A stretch of 11,135 bases of DNA from Acidimicrobiaceae bacterium (GCA_003156795.1 PMHU01000168.1:5118-16252); one strand, 5' to 3'; counted from the first letter of the stretch, positions 1 through 8,200 are shown. Program-made: numbers and translations. Notes: generated by a model not told the origin, from the letters alone.

Positions 1-195
1 TCCCGGGTGGTGAGCGCGGCGACGGGCGGCCCGATCGGATACGGCCGAGCGCTGGGTCGTTCGGTCGCCAACGTGCTGCTCTGGATCCTCTTCGTCATAC
101 CCTGGGTCATCTCGGCCCTATTCCCTCTCTGGGACAGCCGCAATCAGACGCTTCACGACAAGATCGCCGGAACCGTCGTCGTTCGCAGCCGCTAG
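1..195 (+). CDS. RDD-family membrane protein, C-terminal fragment
   Basis: The reading frame is open from the first base of the window and stops at TAG 193-195, so the true start lies upstream and about 64 residues are visible. A hydrophobic stretch (LLWILFVIPWVISALFPLW) forms one membrane segment. It is followed by LWDSRNQTLHDKIAGTVVV, which matches the closing signature of RDD-domain proteins (a conserved Asp, then a basic TxHDK(I/L)AGTVVV end). RDD proteins are small multi-helix inner-membrane proteins of mostly unknown function, some linked to ion or solute transport. The gene converges on the P1 peptidase gene on the other strand. A GTG at position 7 could in principle start translation, but it would leave only the last third of a typical RDD domain, so I treat this as a partial gene. 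Confidence 0.85.
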   Translation, partial: SRVVSAATGGPIGYGRALGRSVANVLLWILFVIPWVISALFPLWDSRNQTLHDKIAGTVVVRSR

Positions 196-380
196 CCCGA
201 TCCCGATCCCGTCGAGCGGCCGCCGATCGCGCTAACGCGCCAGCGGATCCCAAGAAGTTGGCCCCACTGTCGCGTTACCCGCGCATATTGCAGGTAGCGC
301 GCCACCAGCTCGATCTAGGCAAATCTCAGTGGCGCGTTAGCGCGATCAGCGCCGCCGGCGCCGCCGCCGCCGCCGCGTCC
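196..380. other. Convergent intergenic region, structured, no gene seen
   Basis: This region separates the ends of two converging genes. It contains an 18-bp inverted repeat, a nested hairpin and a run of GCC triplets (about 351-377). The short plus-strand frame that crosses it (258-524) runs antisense into the P1 peptidase gene, has low-complexity Arg/Ala composition and no recognisable domain, so I do not call it. There is no T-run of the kind expected of an intrinsic terminator, but strong secondary structure between two converging stops is compatible with transcription termination in both directions. Confidence 0.6.
225..347. repeat. Perfect 18-bp inverted repeat with nested hairpin
   Basis: The left arm 225-242 (GATCGCGCTAACGCGCCA) is the exact reverse complement of the right arm 330-347, with 87 bp between them. 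Inside lies a second pairing, CGCGTTACC at 271-279 with GGTAGCGCG at 293-301 (9 bp, one T/G wobble, 13-nt loop). All four segments are variants of one motif, roughly GGCGCG(T/C)TA(G/C), in alternating orientation. Each outer arm can also fold by itself (CGCG-TTAG-CGCG). Possible roles are a bidirectional terminator, an RNA-stabilising structure at the 3' end of the six-gene transcript, a REP-like dispersed element or a protein-binding cluster. The sequence alone does not decide among these. Confidence 0.75.
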
Positions 381-1241
381 CTAAGCGTTACGAACAGCGT
401 CGGCGACCGCCTGCTCCACGACCCACGCGCCCAACGCCCGTACCGTCGCCAACGGCGCGACAACCGGCCCAGTAGCCGCGGCCACGATGGCGTCCCCGTC
501 GGCCGCGGTGTGAACAGGATCTAGGGCCCGGGCCAGGCCGTCGTGGCCAGACTCGGCTACCAGCAAACAGCCGGTCTTGTCGAGGGAAGCGTTGGTGACC
601 ACCACCCCGACCGTCGTCGCCTCCACCCCCGCGCCCGCAGCAGCGCCGCCCGGCACCCGGGGCCCGTCGCCGGGGCCGGTCCGGGGCTCGCCGAGGGCGT
701 TGACCACCATCAGAGCAGCCACCACGACGTCGCCGTCGCGCCCGACCGCCGATCCCAAACCGCCGGGTCTGGCTGCAACCGGATCCCTCCACTTGGCCAA
801 GGTCGCGCCACATCCTGCGCCGACGGGTCCCGACCCGACCGCACTCGACCCCGCCATGGCGGCTTCGCACGCCGCGTAGCCCTCCGCCGGGCCGGGCCGC
901 ACCGAAGGATCACCGACCCCCAGGTCGTAGATCACCATCCCGACGACGATGGGCACCGGCCCGGCTCGCGTCGCGAACCCGATACCCCGTTCCTCGCACC
1001 ATCGGACCACCCCGTCGCAGGCCGCCAGCCCGAACGCCGAACCCCCCGTGAGCACCACCGCGTCGATCCGATCGACGGTTCGTCGCGGGTCGAGAAGAGC
1101 CCATTCGCGGGTCCCGGGGGCCCCGCCGCGAACCTCCCCAGAGGCGACGCAGCCGGCCGGCAGCAGCACGACCGTGCATCCCGTCCGCGCCGACTCGTCG
1201 GTCCAGTGACCCACCCGTACGCCTGGAACTTCGGTGATCAC
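381..1241 (-). CDS. P1-family (MEROPS S58, DmpA-like) self-processing peptidase
   Basis: A 286-residue protein of the DmpA/P1 family, N-terminal-nucleophile hydrolases that cut themselves into two chains and act as aminopeptidases, amidases or esterases; some members accept D-amino-acid or beta-peptide substrates. Visible signatures are the N-terminal PGVRVGHWTD (6-15), LTGGSAFGLAACDGV (64-78), the glycine-rich stretch before the cleavage site and ATTVGVVVTNASLDK (208-222). The last matches the family's (N/A)TTxGVVxTxAxLxK block, so the nucleophile after self-cleavage is probably Thr209 or Thr210. I chose the GTG at 1241-1239: it overlaps the upstream hydrolase stop as GTGA, has GGGGAA at 1256-1251 as ribosome binding site 9 nt upstream, and places VITEVPGVRVGHW at the usual N-terminus. 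A longer frame to 1331 would add 30 residues lying inside the hydrolase gene. It is the last gene of the operon. The substrate is unknown; proximity to alanine racemase raises, but does not show, a D-amino-acid link. Confidence 0.9.
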   Translation of the reverse strand: MITEVPGVRVGHWTDESARTGCTVVLLPAGCVASGEVRGGAPGTREWALLDPRRTVDRIDAVVLTGGSAFGLAACDGVVRWCEERGIGFATRAGPVPIVVGMVIYDLGVGDPSVRPGPAEGYAACEAAMAGSSAVGSGPVGAGCGATLAKWRDPVAARPGGLGSAVGRDGDVVVAALMVVNALGEPRTGPGDGPRVPGGAAAGAGVEATTVGVVVTNASLDKTGCLLVAESGHDGLARALDPVHTAADGDAIVAAATGPVVAPLATVRALGAWVVEQAVADAVRNA

Positions 1242-2326
1242 GCGACTGCGTTCCCCAGGCTGCGTCTCGACAGGCGCTGGATCGCTTCGTCGAGATCCTC
1301 CGGCCTCTCCAGCATCACCATGTGACCGCAACCACGGAGGATCAACAGCTCTGAGCCTGAGATGCCGGCTGAGAGCGCCCTCGCGTGGGCGAGCGGCGTG
1401 ATCACGTCGTGGTCACCCACGACGACCGTCGTCGGAATGCGGATCGACGACAGTACGCCTTCTCCGTCGAAGCGGAGGATCTCGAGGAGAAGCTCGGCAG
1501 ACACCCGCACGGGCACGCCCGACGTCATCTCGCCGGTAAACAACACCTGCCTCGCTGACGGCAAGTCCCCGAACGTGATCCGGGCCAGAACGAAAGCGAG
1601 GTCGACGGCCGGAAGGGTCGGTCCTGGAAGGCGAGAAGCCAACCCGGCGCCGCTCGCGAAGATTGGTCGACCCACGGCCACCAACTCCTTGAGGGCCGGC
1701 AACCCCCGCCCGCGCGCCGGGCTCGCCGTGGTGGCGACCAAGGCCAGGGCCGCGATTCGGCCCTCGCCCGCGGCCAGCGCCGGGTCCCTTTCCATCATCA
1801 GCAACGCCACCATTCCACCCATCGAATGACCGACGACCACGACGTCTCGGAGGTCGAGCGCGGCCAGGACCTCTTCGACGTCGGCCGCCAGGCGCTCCAG
1901 CGTGAGCTTCGACGGCGCGCTGCCCGTGGCGCCTCGACCGTTGGTGGACCGGCCGTGGCCGCGCAGGTCGAAAGCGAACACCCGGTGCCCGGCGTCGGCC
2001 AGTTCTCTCAGCTGGTAAGGCCAGATCGCGGCCGAGAGCGTGATCCCGTGCAGCAGGACGATCGGCGGTCGAGGCGGTCGAGGCGGTCTAGATGTCGGAG
2101 CCGGCCGTCCCGCCCCCGCCTCCACGACCCGGATGCGCGCCCCGTCGGAGACCACGATCACGTGCTCGACGACGTCCACTGGCATTCGCAACTCCTCCGG
2201 CGCCACGGAGTCCGGAGCCCGTTGCCACCGCCGGGCGGCCGCGTGGGCGACGGTCAACAACCCGGCCGCCCCGCTCATCATCCCCACGCCGGTCAGCCCG
2301 GCGCCTTTCACCCATCGGCGGGCCAT
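1238..2326 (-). CDS. Alpha/beta hydrolase with N-terminal membrane segment
   Basis: A 362-residue alpha/beta-hydrolase-fold protein. The oxyanion-hole motif LLHG is at 91-94, a conserved FDLRGHGRS at 119-127, the nucleophile elbow GHSMGG at 166-171 (Ser168), the acid Asp307 in GDHD (304-307) and the catalytic His335 in CGHMVMLERPE, giving a complete Ser-Asp-His triad. Residues about 8-30 are hydrophobic and Gly/Ala-rich and preceded by basic residues, which suggests a signal anchor with the catalytic domain facing the outside. Between anchor and core is a Pro/Arg-rich linker (79-88) encoded by a short tandem repeat. The ATG at 2326 follows the alr stop by 3 bp and has GGAG at 2338-2335, 8 nt upstream. 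In many actinobacteria a similar hydrolase follows alr directly, so the position is conserved although the substrate (ester, lipid or peptide) is not known. Confidence 0.9.
   Translation of the reverse strand: MARRWVKGAGLTGVGMMSGAAGLLTVAHAAARRWQRAPDSVAPEELRMPVDVVEHVIVVSDGARIRVVEAGAGRPAPTSRPPRPPRPPIVLLHGITLSAAIWPYQLRELADAGHRVFAFDLRGHGRSTNGRGATGSAPSKLTLERLAADVEEVLAALDLRDVVVVGHSMGGMVALLMMERDPALAAGEGRIAALALVATTASPARGRGLPALKELVAVGRPIFASGAGLASRLPGPTLPAVDLAFVLARITFGDLPSARQVLFTGEMTSGVPVRVSAELLLEILRFDGEGVLSSIRIPTTVVVGDHDVITPLAHARALSAGISGSELLILRGCGHMVMLERPEDLDEAIQRLSRRSLGNAVA
2064..2088. repeat. 9-bp tandem repeat inside the hydrolase gene (2.8 copies)
   Basis: The unit GGCGGTCGA occurs at 2064-2072 and 2073-2081, followed by 7 matching bases at 2082-2088. 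The length is a multiple of three, so gain or loss of a unit keeps the reading frame. On the coding strand it encodes the RPPRPPRPP-type linker (about residues 80-88) between the membrane anchor and the catalytic domain. Confidence 0.8.
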
Positions 2327-2329
2327 CGA

Positions 2330-3502
2330 TCAGGCTCCGAGGTAGGACCGCGGGACGCGTCCGCTGATCCCGCACACGACCTCGTATCCGATGGTCGAGG
2401 TCCGCCCGGCCCACTCCCAGGCCGTGATCTCCTCGTCACCCTGGCGGCCGAGCAACACCACTTCGTCGCCCTCGGCCACGTTCGAGCCCGGCCCGCAATC
2501 GACCAGTATCTGGTCCATGGTGACGGTTCCCGAAATGGGCCGGCGTCGCCCTCCCACGAGCACTTCGCCGCCGGTGGCCGAGAGGCTTCGGGTCACGCCG
2601 TCGGCGTAGCCAAGCGGGACGGTGGCGATCACGCTGTCGCGCTCGAGTCGGTAGCGGAGGCCATACGACAGCCGTTCGCCGGCAGGTACGGCCTTCACAT
2701 ACGACACCCGGGCTTTCAACGACATGGCGGGTCTGAGCCGCGGCACCGGATGGCGGGTGACGCCGTCGGCTGCGGGCGACAACCCGTAGAGGGCGATCCC
2801 GCAGCGGACCATGTCGAAGCGGCTGGTCGGATGCCAAATGGCGCCACCCGAGTTGGCCGCGTGCCGGATGGCCGGGCGCACGCCTGCCCCGGCGAGAACG
2901 TCGAGGGCCTGTTGGTACCGGGCGACCTGATGGTCGGTGTACGGGTCGTCGACCTCGTCAGAGACGGCGAAGTGGGTCCAGAAACCTTCCAGATGGAGCG
3001 CGGGACTGGCAGCCACATCCAGGGCCAAGGCGACCGCATCGTCGACAGAGGCGCCGACCCTATGCATCCCGGTGTCGACCTTGACGTGAACGGAAAAAGG
3101 ACGGTCCTGGCGGCCGTCCCCCACGGCCGACACGAGCGCGTCGAGGCCGGTGGGGGTGTAGAGGGTCGGGGTCAGGGATAGGTCGACCACTTCGGCCATG
3201 GCGTCGGATGCCGGCTCCGACAAGAGCAGGATGGGCGCGTCGATCCCCGCAGCTCGAAGCTCTCGCCCTTCTTCGACCAGGGCCACCGCCAACCACTCGG
3301 CGCCCCCGTCTAGAGCGGCGCCCGCCACTTCGGGCGCACCGTGGCCGTACCCGGCGGCCTTGACGACGGCGCACAGGCGCGCCGGCGCCACCTCGGCGAC
3401 CAGGACCGCTGCGTTGTGACGGATGGCGGCCAGGTCGACTTCGGCCCAGGCCGGACGCAATTGCCCAGCGAGCGGAGCGAACCTCGTTCCCGGCTGGGTC
3501 AC
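2330..3502 (-). CDS. alr: Alanine racemase (PLP-dependent)
   Basis: A 390-residue fold-type III PLP enzyme that interconverts L- and D-alanine, supplying D-Ala for peptidoglycan; cytoplasmic. The N-terminal barrel carries the PLP lysine (Lys48) in AVVKAAGYGHG (45-55). Further signatures are KVDTGMHRVG (141-150), the HAANSGG segment (214-220), the catalytic Tyr280 in LSYGLRY on the C-terminal domain, PLGYADG (296-302) and MDQ (329-331). The usual Asp or Asn in VKA(D/N)xYGHG is Ala here; the lysine is intact, so activity is expected. The start is the GTG at 3502-3500, which overlaps the nnr stop as GTGA and has GGAG at 3514-3511, 8 nt upstream. The length is normal for the family (about 360-390). 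An nnr-alr-hydrolase order is familiar from actinobacterial chromosomes. Confidence 0.96.
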   Translation of the reverse strand: MTQPGTRFAPLAGQLRPAWAEVDLAAIRHNAAVLVAEVAPARLCAVVKAAGYGHGAPEVAGAALDGGAEWLAVALVEEGRELRAAGIDAPILLLSEPASDAMAEVVDLSLTPTLYTPTGLDALVSAVGDGRQDRPFSVHVKVDTGMHRVGASVDDAVALALDVAASPALHLEGFWTHFAVSDEVDDPYTDHQVARYQQALDVLAGAGVRPAIRHAANSGGAIWHPTSRFDMVRCGIALYGLSPAADGVTRHPVPRLRPAMSLKARVSYVKAVPAGERLSYGLRYRLERDSVIATVPLGYADGVTRSLSATGGEVLVGGRRRPISGTVTMDQILVDCGPGSNVAEGDEVVLLGRQGDEEITAWEWAGRTSTIGYEVVCGISGRVPRSYLGA

Positions 3503-4914
3503 ACCAGCAACTCCGACAGCCAGCGGGAAAGCAGCGTCGGCAAATCCGATGCCACCAGACCCTCTGACGGCCCGAGCCCCGCGGCGCGTCCATGGCAGTG
3601 CGCTCCCAGCGCGGCCGCCTCGAGGGCCGCCACGCCCCGAGCCAGGAACGCCGCAATGACCCCGGAGAGGACGTCCCCCGTCCCGGCCGTCGCCAGCCGG
3701 GATGAGCCGGAGTCGACAACGAGAACCCGGCCGTCGGGGTCGGCCACGACGGTCGTCGATCCCTTCAGCAGCACCACCGTTCCAGTCTTGCTGGCCACGT
3801 CGCGCACGTCGGCGATCCGATCGTCGGCCGGCGGGCGAGTAACCAGCCTGGCGAACTCGCCCTCGTGGGGAGTGAGGACCATTGGGTGGACCCGATCCTC
3901 AGCAATTTTCCGCACCGTTGCCACGTCGTGGAGAGCCGTCAGTCCGTCGGCGTCGACGACGGCCGGGACACTGGTAGCGGCGAGGAATCGGGCGACGGGG
4001 GTGTCCGCTCCCGCCCCGGACCCAGGGCAGAGGGCGCCCGCGCCCAGACCCGGCCCTATCACCGCGGCCCGGGCCCGGCGGGCCGACTCGGCCGCAGCCG
4101 CGCCCCAATGTCGCTCCGGCAAGCTGATTCCGACGTACTCGCCCGGCGGCAGGCCCGCTCCGAGCGGCGAGCCCGGAACGGCCACCATGGCGTAGCCCGC
4201 CCCCGCTCTCAAGGCGCCTTGCGCACTCAATAGGGGGGCTCCGGGCATGGCCTGGGAACCACCGACGACCGTCACCGCCGCATTCCATTTGTGGGTTCGC
4301 CTCGCTCTGGGCGGCAGGAGTCCGGCGACATCGTCGTCGGTCACGACCCACGCGTGCGCCGCTCGGTCGACGAGCGGTCCGAGGCCTATGTCGACCACTT
4401 CGATGAGTCCGGTCAGGTCGGGTCCGGCGCCGAGGAGCAGTCCCGGCTTGTAGGCCGCGAAGGTAACGGTCCTGTCGGCCCGCAAGGCACCTCCCCCCGC
4501 GTCGGCGCCTACCGGATTGCCGGTGGTTCCCGACAGCCCGGATGGGATGTCCACCGCGAGCACCGGCGTCCGGCCCGGGTCCGGCGGCGAGTACGGGCGG
4601 CTGAGGCCGGTGCCGTAGGCGGCGTCGATGACCAGGTCGGCCGCGGGCAGAACCACTCCCGCGGCGACCGAGCCCGCTTCGAGGACACTCACCGCGGCGC
4701 CCCGCGTCGCTAGGAAAGCTGCGGCGGCCCTGCCGTCGGCGCCGTTGTTGCCCTGGCCGGCCACCACGACGACCCGCTTGCCGTAGGCGCCCCCCATCAT
4801 CTGGATGGCGGATCGCGCCACGGCGTAACCGGCTCGCTCTACCAACACGTCTACCCGCTCCGGAGCGGCCCGGTCGACCGCAGCCATCTCTTCGGGTGTG
4901 ACGATTGGGATCAC
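3499..4914 (-). CDS. nnr: Bifunctional NAD(P)HX epimerase / ADP-dependent dehydratase
   Basis: A 471-residue two-domain cytoplasmic repair enzyme (YjeF_N plus carbohydrate-kinase-like YjeF_C). The N-terminal epimerase (about 1-200) interconverts R- and S-NAD(P)HX and shows GQGNNGADG (53-61; the family usually has GNNGGDG), DAAYGTGL (97-104) and VDIPSGLSGTTG (121-132). The C-terminal dehydratase (about 205-471) restores NAD(P)H at the expense of ADP and shows HKWNAAVTVVGGS (208-220), VDADGL (320-325), TPHEGEFARL (348-357) and ATAGTGDVLSG (408-418), with the catalytic Asp414. The frame extends upstream to 4974, but I choose GTG 4914-4912: it gives VIPIVTPEEMAAVD, the usual N-terminal start of YjeF_N, and forms a GTGA overlap with the acpS stop. 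No Shine-Dalgarno is visible before it, so translation probably depends on coupling to acpS. Confidence 0.95.
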   Translation of the reverse strand: MIPIVTPEEMAAVDRAAPERVDVLVERAGYAVARSAIQMMGGAYGKRVVVVAGQGNNGADGRAAAAFLATRGAAVSVLEAGSVAAGVVLPAADLVIDAAYGTGLSRPYSPPDPGRTPVLAVDIPSGLSGTTGNPVGADAGGGALRADRTVTFAAYKPGLLLGAGPDLTGLIEVVDIGLGPLVDRAAHAWVVTDDDVAGLLPPRARRTHKWNAAVTVVGGSQAMPGAPLLSAQGALRAGAGYAMVAVPGSPLGAGLPPGEYVGISLPERHWGAAAAESARRARAAVIGPGLGAGALCPGSGAGADTPVARFLAATSVPAVVDADGLTALHDVATVRKIAEDRVHPMVLTPHEGEFARLVTRPPADDRIADVRDVASKTGTVVLLKGSTTVVADPDGRVLVVDSGSSRLATAGTGDVLSGVIAAFLARGVAALEAAALGAHCHGRAAGLGPSEGLVASDLPTLLSRWLSELLV

Positions 4915-5291
4915 GAAACGGCGACCACGACGGCCGAAGCTGTCGTGTCGGTGTGGGTGATCGACACGTGCCACCGCCCCACGCCCTGAGTCGCCGCCAG
5001 TTCCGCCGCCCGGCCGCGAACGACGAGTAGCGGCGCCCCGCCCGGTAGCCGCTCCACTTCCACGTCATCCCATCCGAAGGCGCCCAAGCCGACTCCGAGC
5101 GCCTTCATGGTCGCTTCCTTGACCGCAAAGCGGGCGGCCAGGCTCGGCGTGGGGTTGGCCAGCCCGTCGGCATAAGACCGCTCGTGGTCTGTAAACAGTC
5201 GGGTCGCCAGCTTGGGTCGCCTGGCCAGGATCCGGGCGAAGCGGGGCACGTCCACCGAGTCGAGTCCGACACCGACGAACACGCCGCTCAC
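4911..5291 (-). CDS. acpS: Holo-[acyl-carrier-protein] synthase
   Basis: A 126-residue 4'-phosphopantetheinyl transferase of the AcpS type, which moves phosphopantetheine from CoA onto a serine of acyl carrier protein. The metal-binding Asp11 lies in GVGLDSVDVPRF (7-18), the second acidic residue Glu59 in SLAARFAVKEATMKALG (50-66), and the C-terminal strand WHVSITHTDTTASAVVVA (107-124) matches the family's closing SxSHxxxxAxAxV block. The length is typical (120-130). The start GTG 5291-5289 overlaps the upstream stop as GTGA; no Shine-Dalgarno stands out, so it is probably translated by re-initiation after the long upstream gene. An acpS next to nnr and glmS is a recurrent actinobacterial arrangement. 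Confidence 0.95.
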   Translation of the reverse strand: MSGVFVGVGLDSVDVPRFARILARRPKLATRLFTDHERSYADGLANPTPSLAARFAVKEATMKALGVGLGAFGWDDVEVERLPGGAPLLVVRGRAAELAATQGVGRWHVSITHTDTTASAVVVAVS

Positions 5292-8200
5292 CGCGGCTGG
5301 CGCCGCCAGCGCTTGGCCAGCTCGTAGACGGGCTCGGTGAGCAGTTCGACGATGGGCTCGTCACCCAGACGGGCGTCGTCGAACACCGGCTCGGTTTCGG
5401 TCACGGCGTCGGAAAGTGCCGAATACCGGGTGCGGTATCCGCTGAGGACCGCCTTGGCCCGATCGGCCGGGAGGGCGTCGCGGAAGCGCACGTGCAAGAG
5501 GGTCATGCCCGTCACTTGCTGACCCTTGGCTTCGGGCACCAGCACGACCGTGCGGCCGTCGCGGACCCCGCGCGCCACGGTGACCTCCCGCTCTTCGGCC
5601 GCCCGGTGCTTGGTCCCGCGCAGCCGGGGGTCGACCTCGGTGCGCGACGGTAGGTCGCGGGCCACGCCGCCGCGGTCCACGACGGTGGCGGTCGGGCCGG
5701 CCTCGGCTAGGGAATCGATCCGGTAGCGCGTGTATCCGAGGACTTCGGCGACGGCCTCGTCCAAGACGCTGAGGGTTCGCAAAGCCCGGTAACCGAGCAG
5801 GTCGGGGGCGGCGCCGACCGCGAGGGTGGCCCGGACCAGAGGGACGCCGAACAGGGCGTCCTCGCTGCGTGAGATCCCAACCGTGACCGTCTTGGCCTGA
5901 TGCTTTATGGCGTCGATGGGCCGGGTCAGCTGGTCGATGCCGGCATTGAGGGCGCCGAGGAGATCCGACAGCAGGGACTCCGGGGTTCCGATCTTGCCCG
6001 TCTCGGACTCGTAACCCTCGAGCGGCAGCGCACCGGTCGCGTATCGCAGCAGGGACACCAGGTGGACGGCGGTCGCAGCTTCGAGATTGCCGTTGTAGCT
6101 GCCATCCCGAAGTCCGGCCAGGAAGGGCGCCGCGGCCCGTTCGAGGTCGGCGCCGATCGACGCGATCGTGTCGTAGGTATCGCGGCTGACGGTCTTCTCG
6201 ATGACCGCTCTCGCGGCCCGCAGCGGTCGGGCCTGGGCGTCGATGGAAAGGGCGGCCTCGTATCCAAACAGGTGGCCGACCATGGCCGAGAGCACGAACC
6301 CGAGCGTCGGGTCGGTCTCCGGCACGGTTATGACGTCCTGGGCCGACTCACGGAAGCGTCCGGCCTCGCCTTCTGTGGCGATCACAATCGGCACCGCCTT
6401 GTGGGCCTTGTAGATCGCCACTTCCTTGGCCACGTCGTCGGCGGTCGCGCCGCGCAAGCCGGACCCACACAGGATGATGAGGGGCTCGCAGGACAGATCG
6501 ATGTGCTTCTTGTCCTCGGTCGCATCGGAGGAGATCGACCGGTAGCACAGCTCGGACAGCTTGATCCTGACCTCCGAAGCCGCGATCTTGTCCGGCCCGC
6601 TTCCGACGACAGCCCAATGACGTCGGGGAGGGGCCACCGCGGATGCGATGCGTCCGATCTGCTCCCTCTGCTCGAGCACCGCTTCCAGCGCGAGCGGCAT
6701 TTCCCGCAAGGCCGACAACACCCGCTGCAGCTCGCTGGGCGTGGCGCCACCAGGACCCGCCGCAATCTGGGCCAGTGCTCCGGCAAGTAGCCACCCGGCG
6801 GCGACCTGGGAGTAGAAGGCCTTGGTGGAAGCCACGCTCATTTCGACGTCGCGACCGTCCGACGTGTGGAAGACACCGTGGGCCTTGGCTGCGAGATCGC
6901 TGTTGCGGCGATTCACGACGGCCAGCACGTGGGCGCCGCGGGTGCGCACCAAGTCGACGGTTCGGTTGGTGTCGGTCGTCGTCCCCGACTGACTGATCGC
7001 CACGACGAGCGTGTCGCTCATGTCGTCGACTAGCCCGAAGCCGGACAGCTCGGTGGCCGGTGTGGCGCTGACGGCTAGACCAGGGAGGCACCGGGCGATA
7101 GCGGCCGCGACAGCCTGGCCGGCGACCGCAGCCGTTCCCTGGCCGATGACGATGACCCGCTTGACGGTTCCGGCCGCCATGGACTCGACCAGACCCGGCG
7201 GGATGCTGTCGTCGCCGACGCGGACGACAAGAGTCCCGTCCTCGCCCGTGACGATCCGGCCTCTCAGCGTCTTGCGGAACGATGCCGGCGCCTCGGTGAG
7301 CTCTTTGAGGAGGAAGTGGTCGAAGCCCCTCCGGTCGACGTCCCTCGTGGTGATCTCGGCTGTGACCACGTCGGCCTGCTCCAACGGGAGGGCGCCGCCG
7401 CTGTAGCGCGAACGAGCGATTCCGGCGAGCGTGCCGGCCGGGCTTCGATTGAGGGTAACGATCTGCCCTTGCGTCGATTCGCCGTCCATGCGGACGTAGC
7501 GTTCGGTCTCTTCGACGAGACCGTACGCTTCGCTGGCCACGATGTAGGCATCCTCAGCCAGCCCGATGTACAGGGACTGGCCGGACCCGCAGAGCGCGAG
7601 CTGTAGCTGGTCAGGCTGTCCGGCCGACGACGCACCAATCGCCACCGAGCCTTCGAAGCCGGCGACGGCGGAGCGGAAGGCGTCGTCCATGTCGAGGCCT
7701 TCGGCCAGGCGACGCGCAACCATGACCGGAATGACTTTGGCATCGGTCGTCATCTCGGGAAGCACGACGAGGTCTTCGGAGATCCGCAGCTCGACGTGGT
7801 TGTCGACGTCGCCGTTGAGGGCGGCGACGACGTAAGGGCGGTCCTCTCGACCGACTTCTTCGGAGTTGAGCGGGTGGGCGTTGGGCTCGGAGATGATCCC
7901 GACGCTCGCCCACCGGGTGTGTCCGAGCACCGTTACCCGAGCCTCGGGGGAATCGAGGGCTCGAGCCAGGAGCCGGTCGCCGCGAATGGCGTTCCGCAGT
8001 GTCCTGACGTTGTCTCCCAGCTCGCCGATCTCGGCGGCCGCTTTGTAGACCAGGCTCAGGCATCCGGCGGCAGTCCTGACCGACCCGGATCCGAAGAGCG
8101 GGTCCGACGACCTGTCGCCGACGAGCTCCCGGGCCTCCGGCGAGGAGAGATCGAGACCGTGCCCAGCCACCAGGACGTGGAGGCCGGCCGAGTCGCGGCC

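Noticed and set aside
1242..1331. Longer start for the P1 peptidase
   Set aside because: The extra 30 residues lie entirely inside the hydrolase gene and precede the normal family N-terminus; GTG 1241 has a ribosome site and a GTGA overlap.
1826..3181. A 451-codon open frame on the plus strand
   Set aside because: It lies antisense to the hydrolase and alanine racemase genes, both of which have complete family motifs. Its product is Arg/Gly/His/Asp-rich with no domain, typical of a shadow frame in GC-rich DNA.
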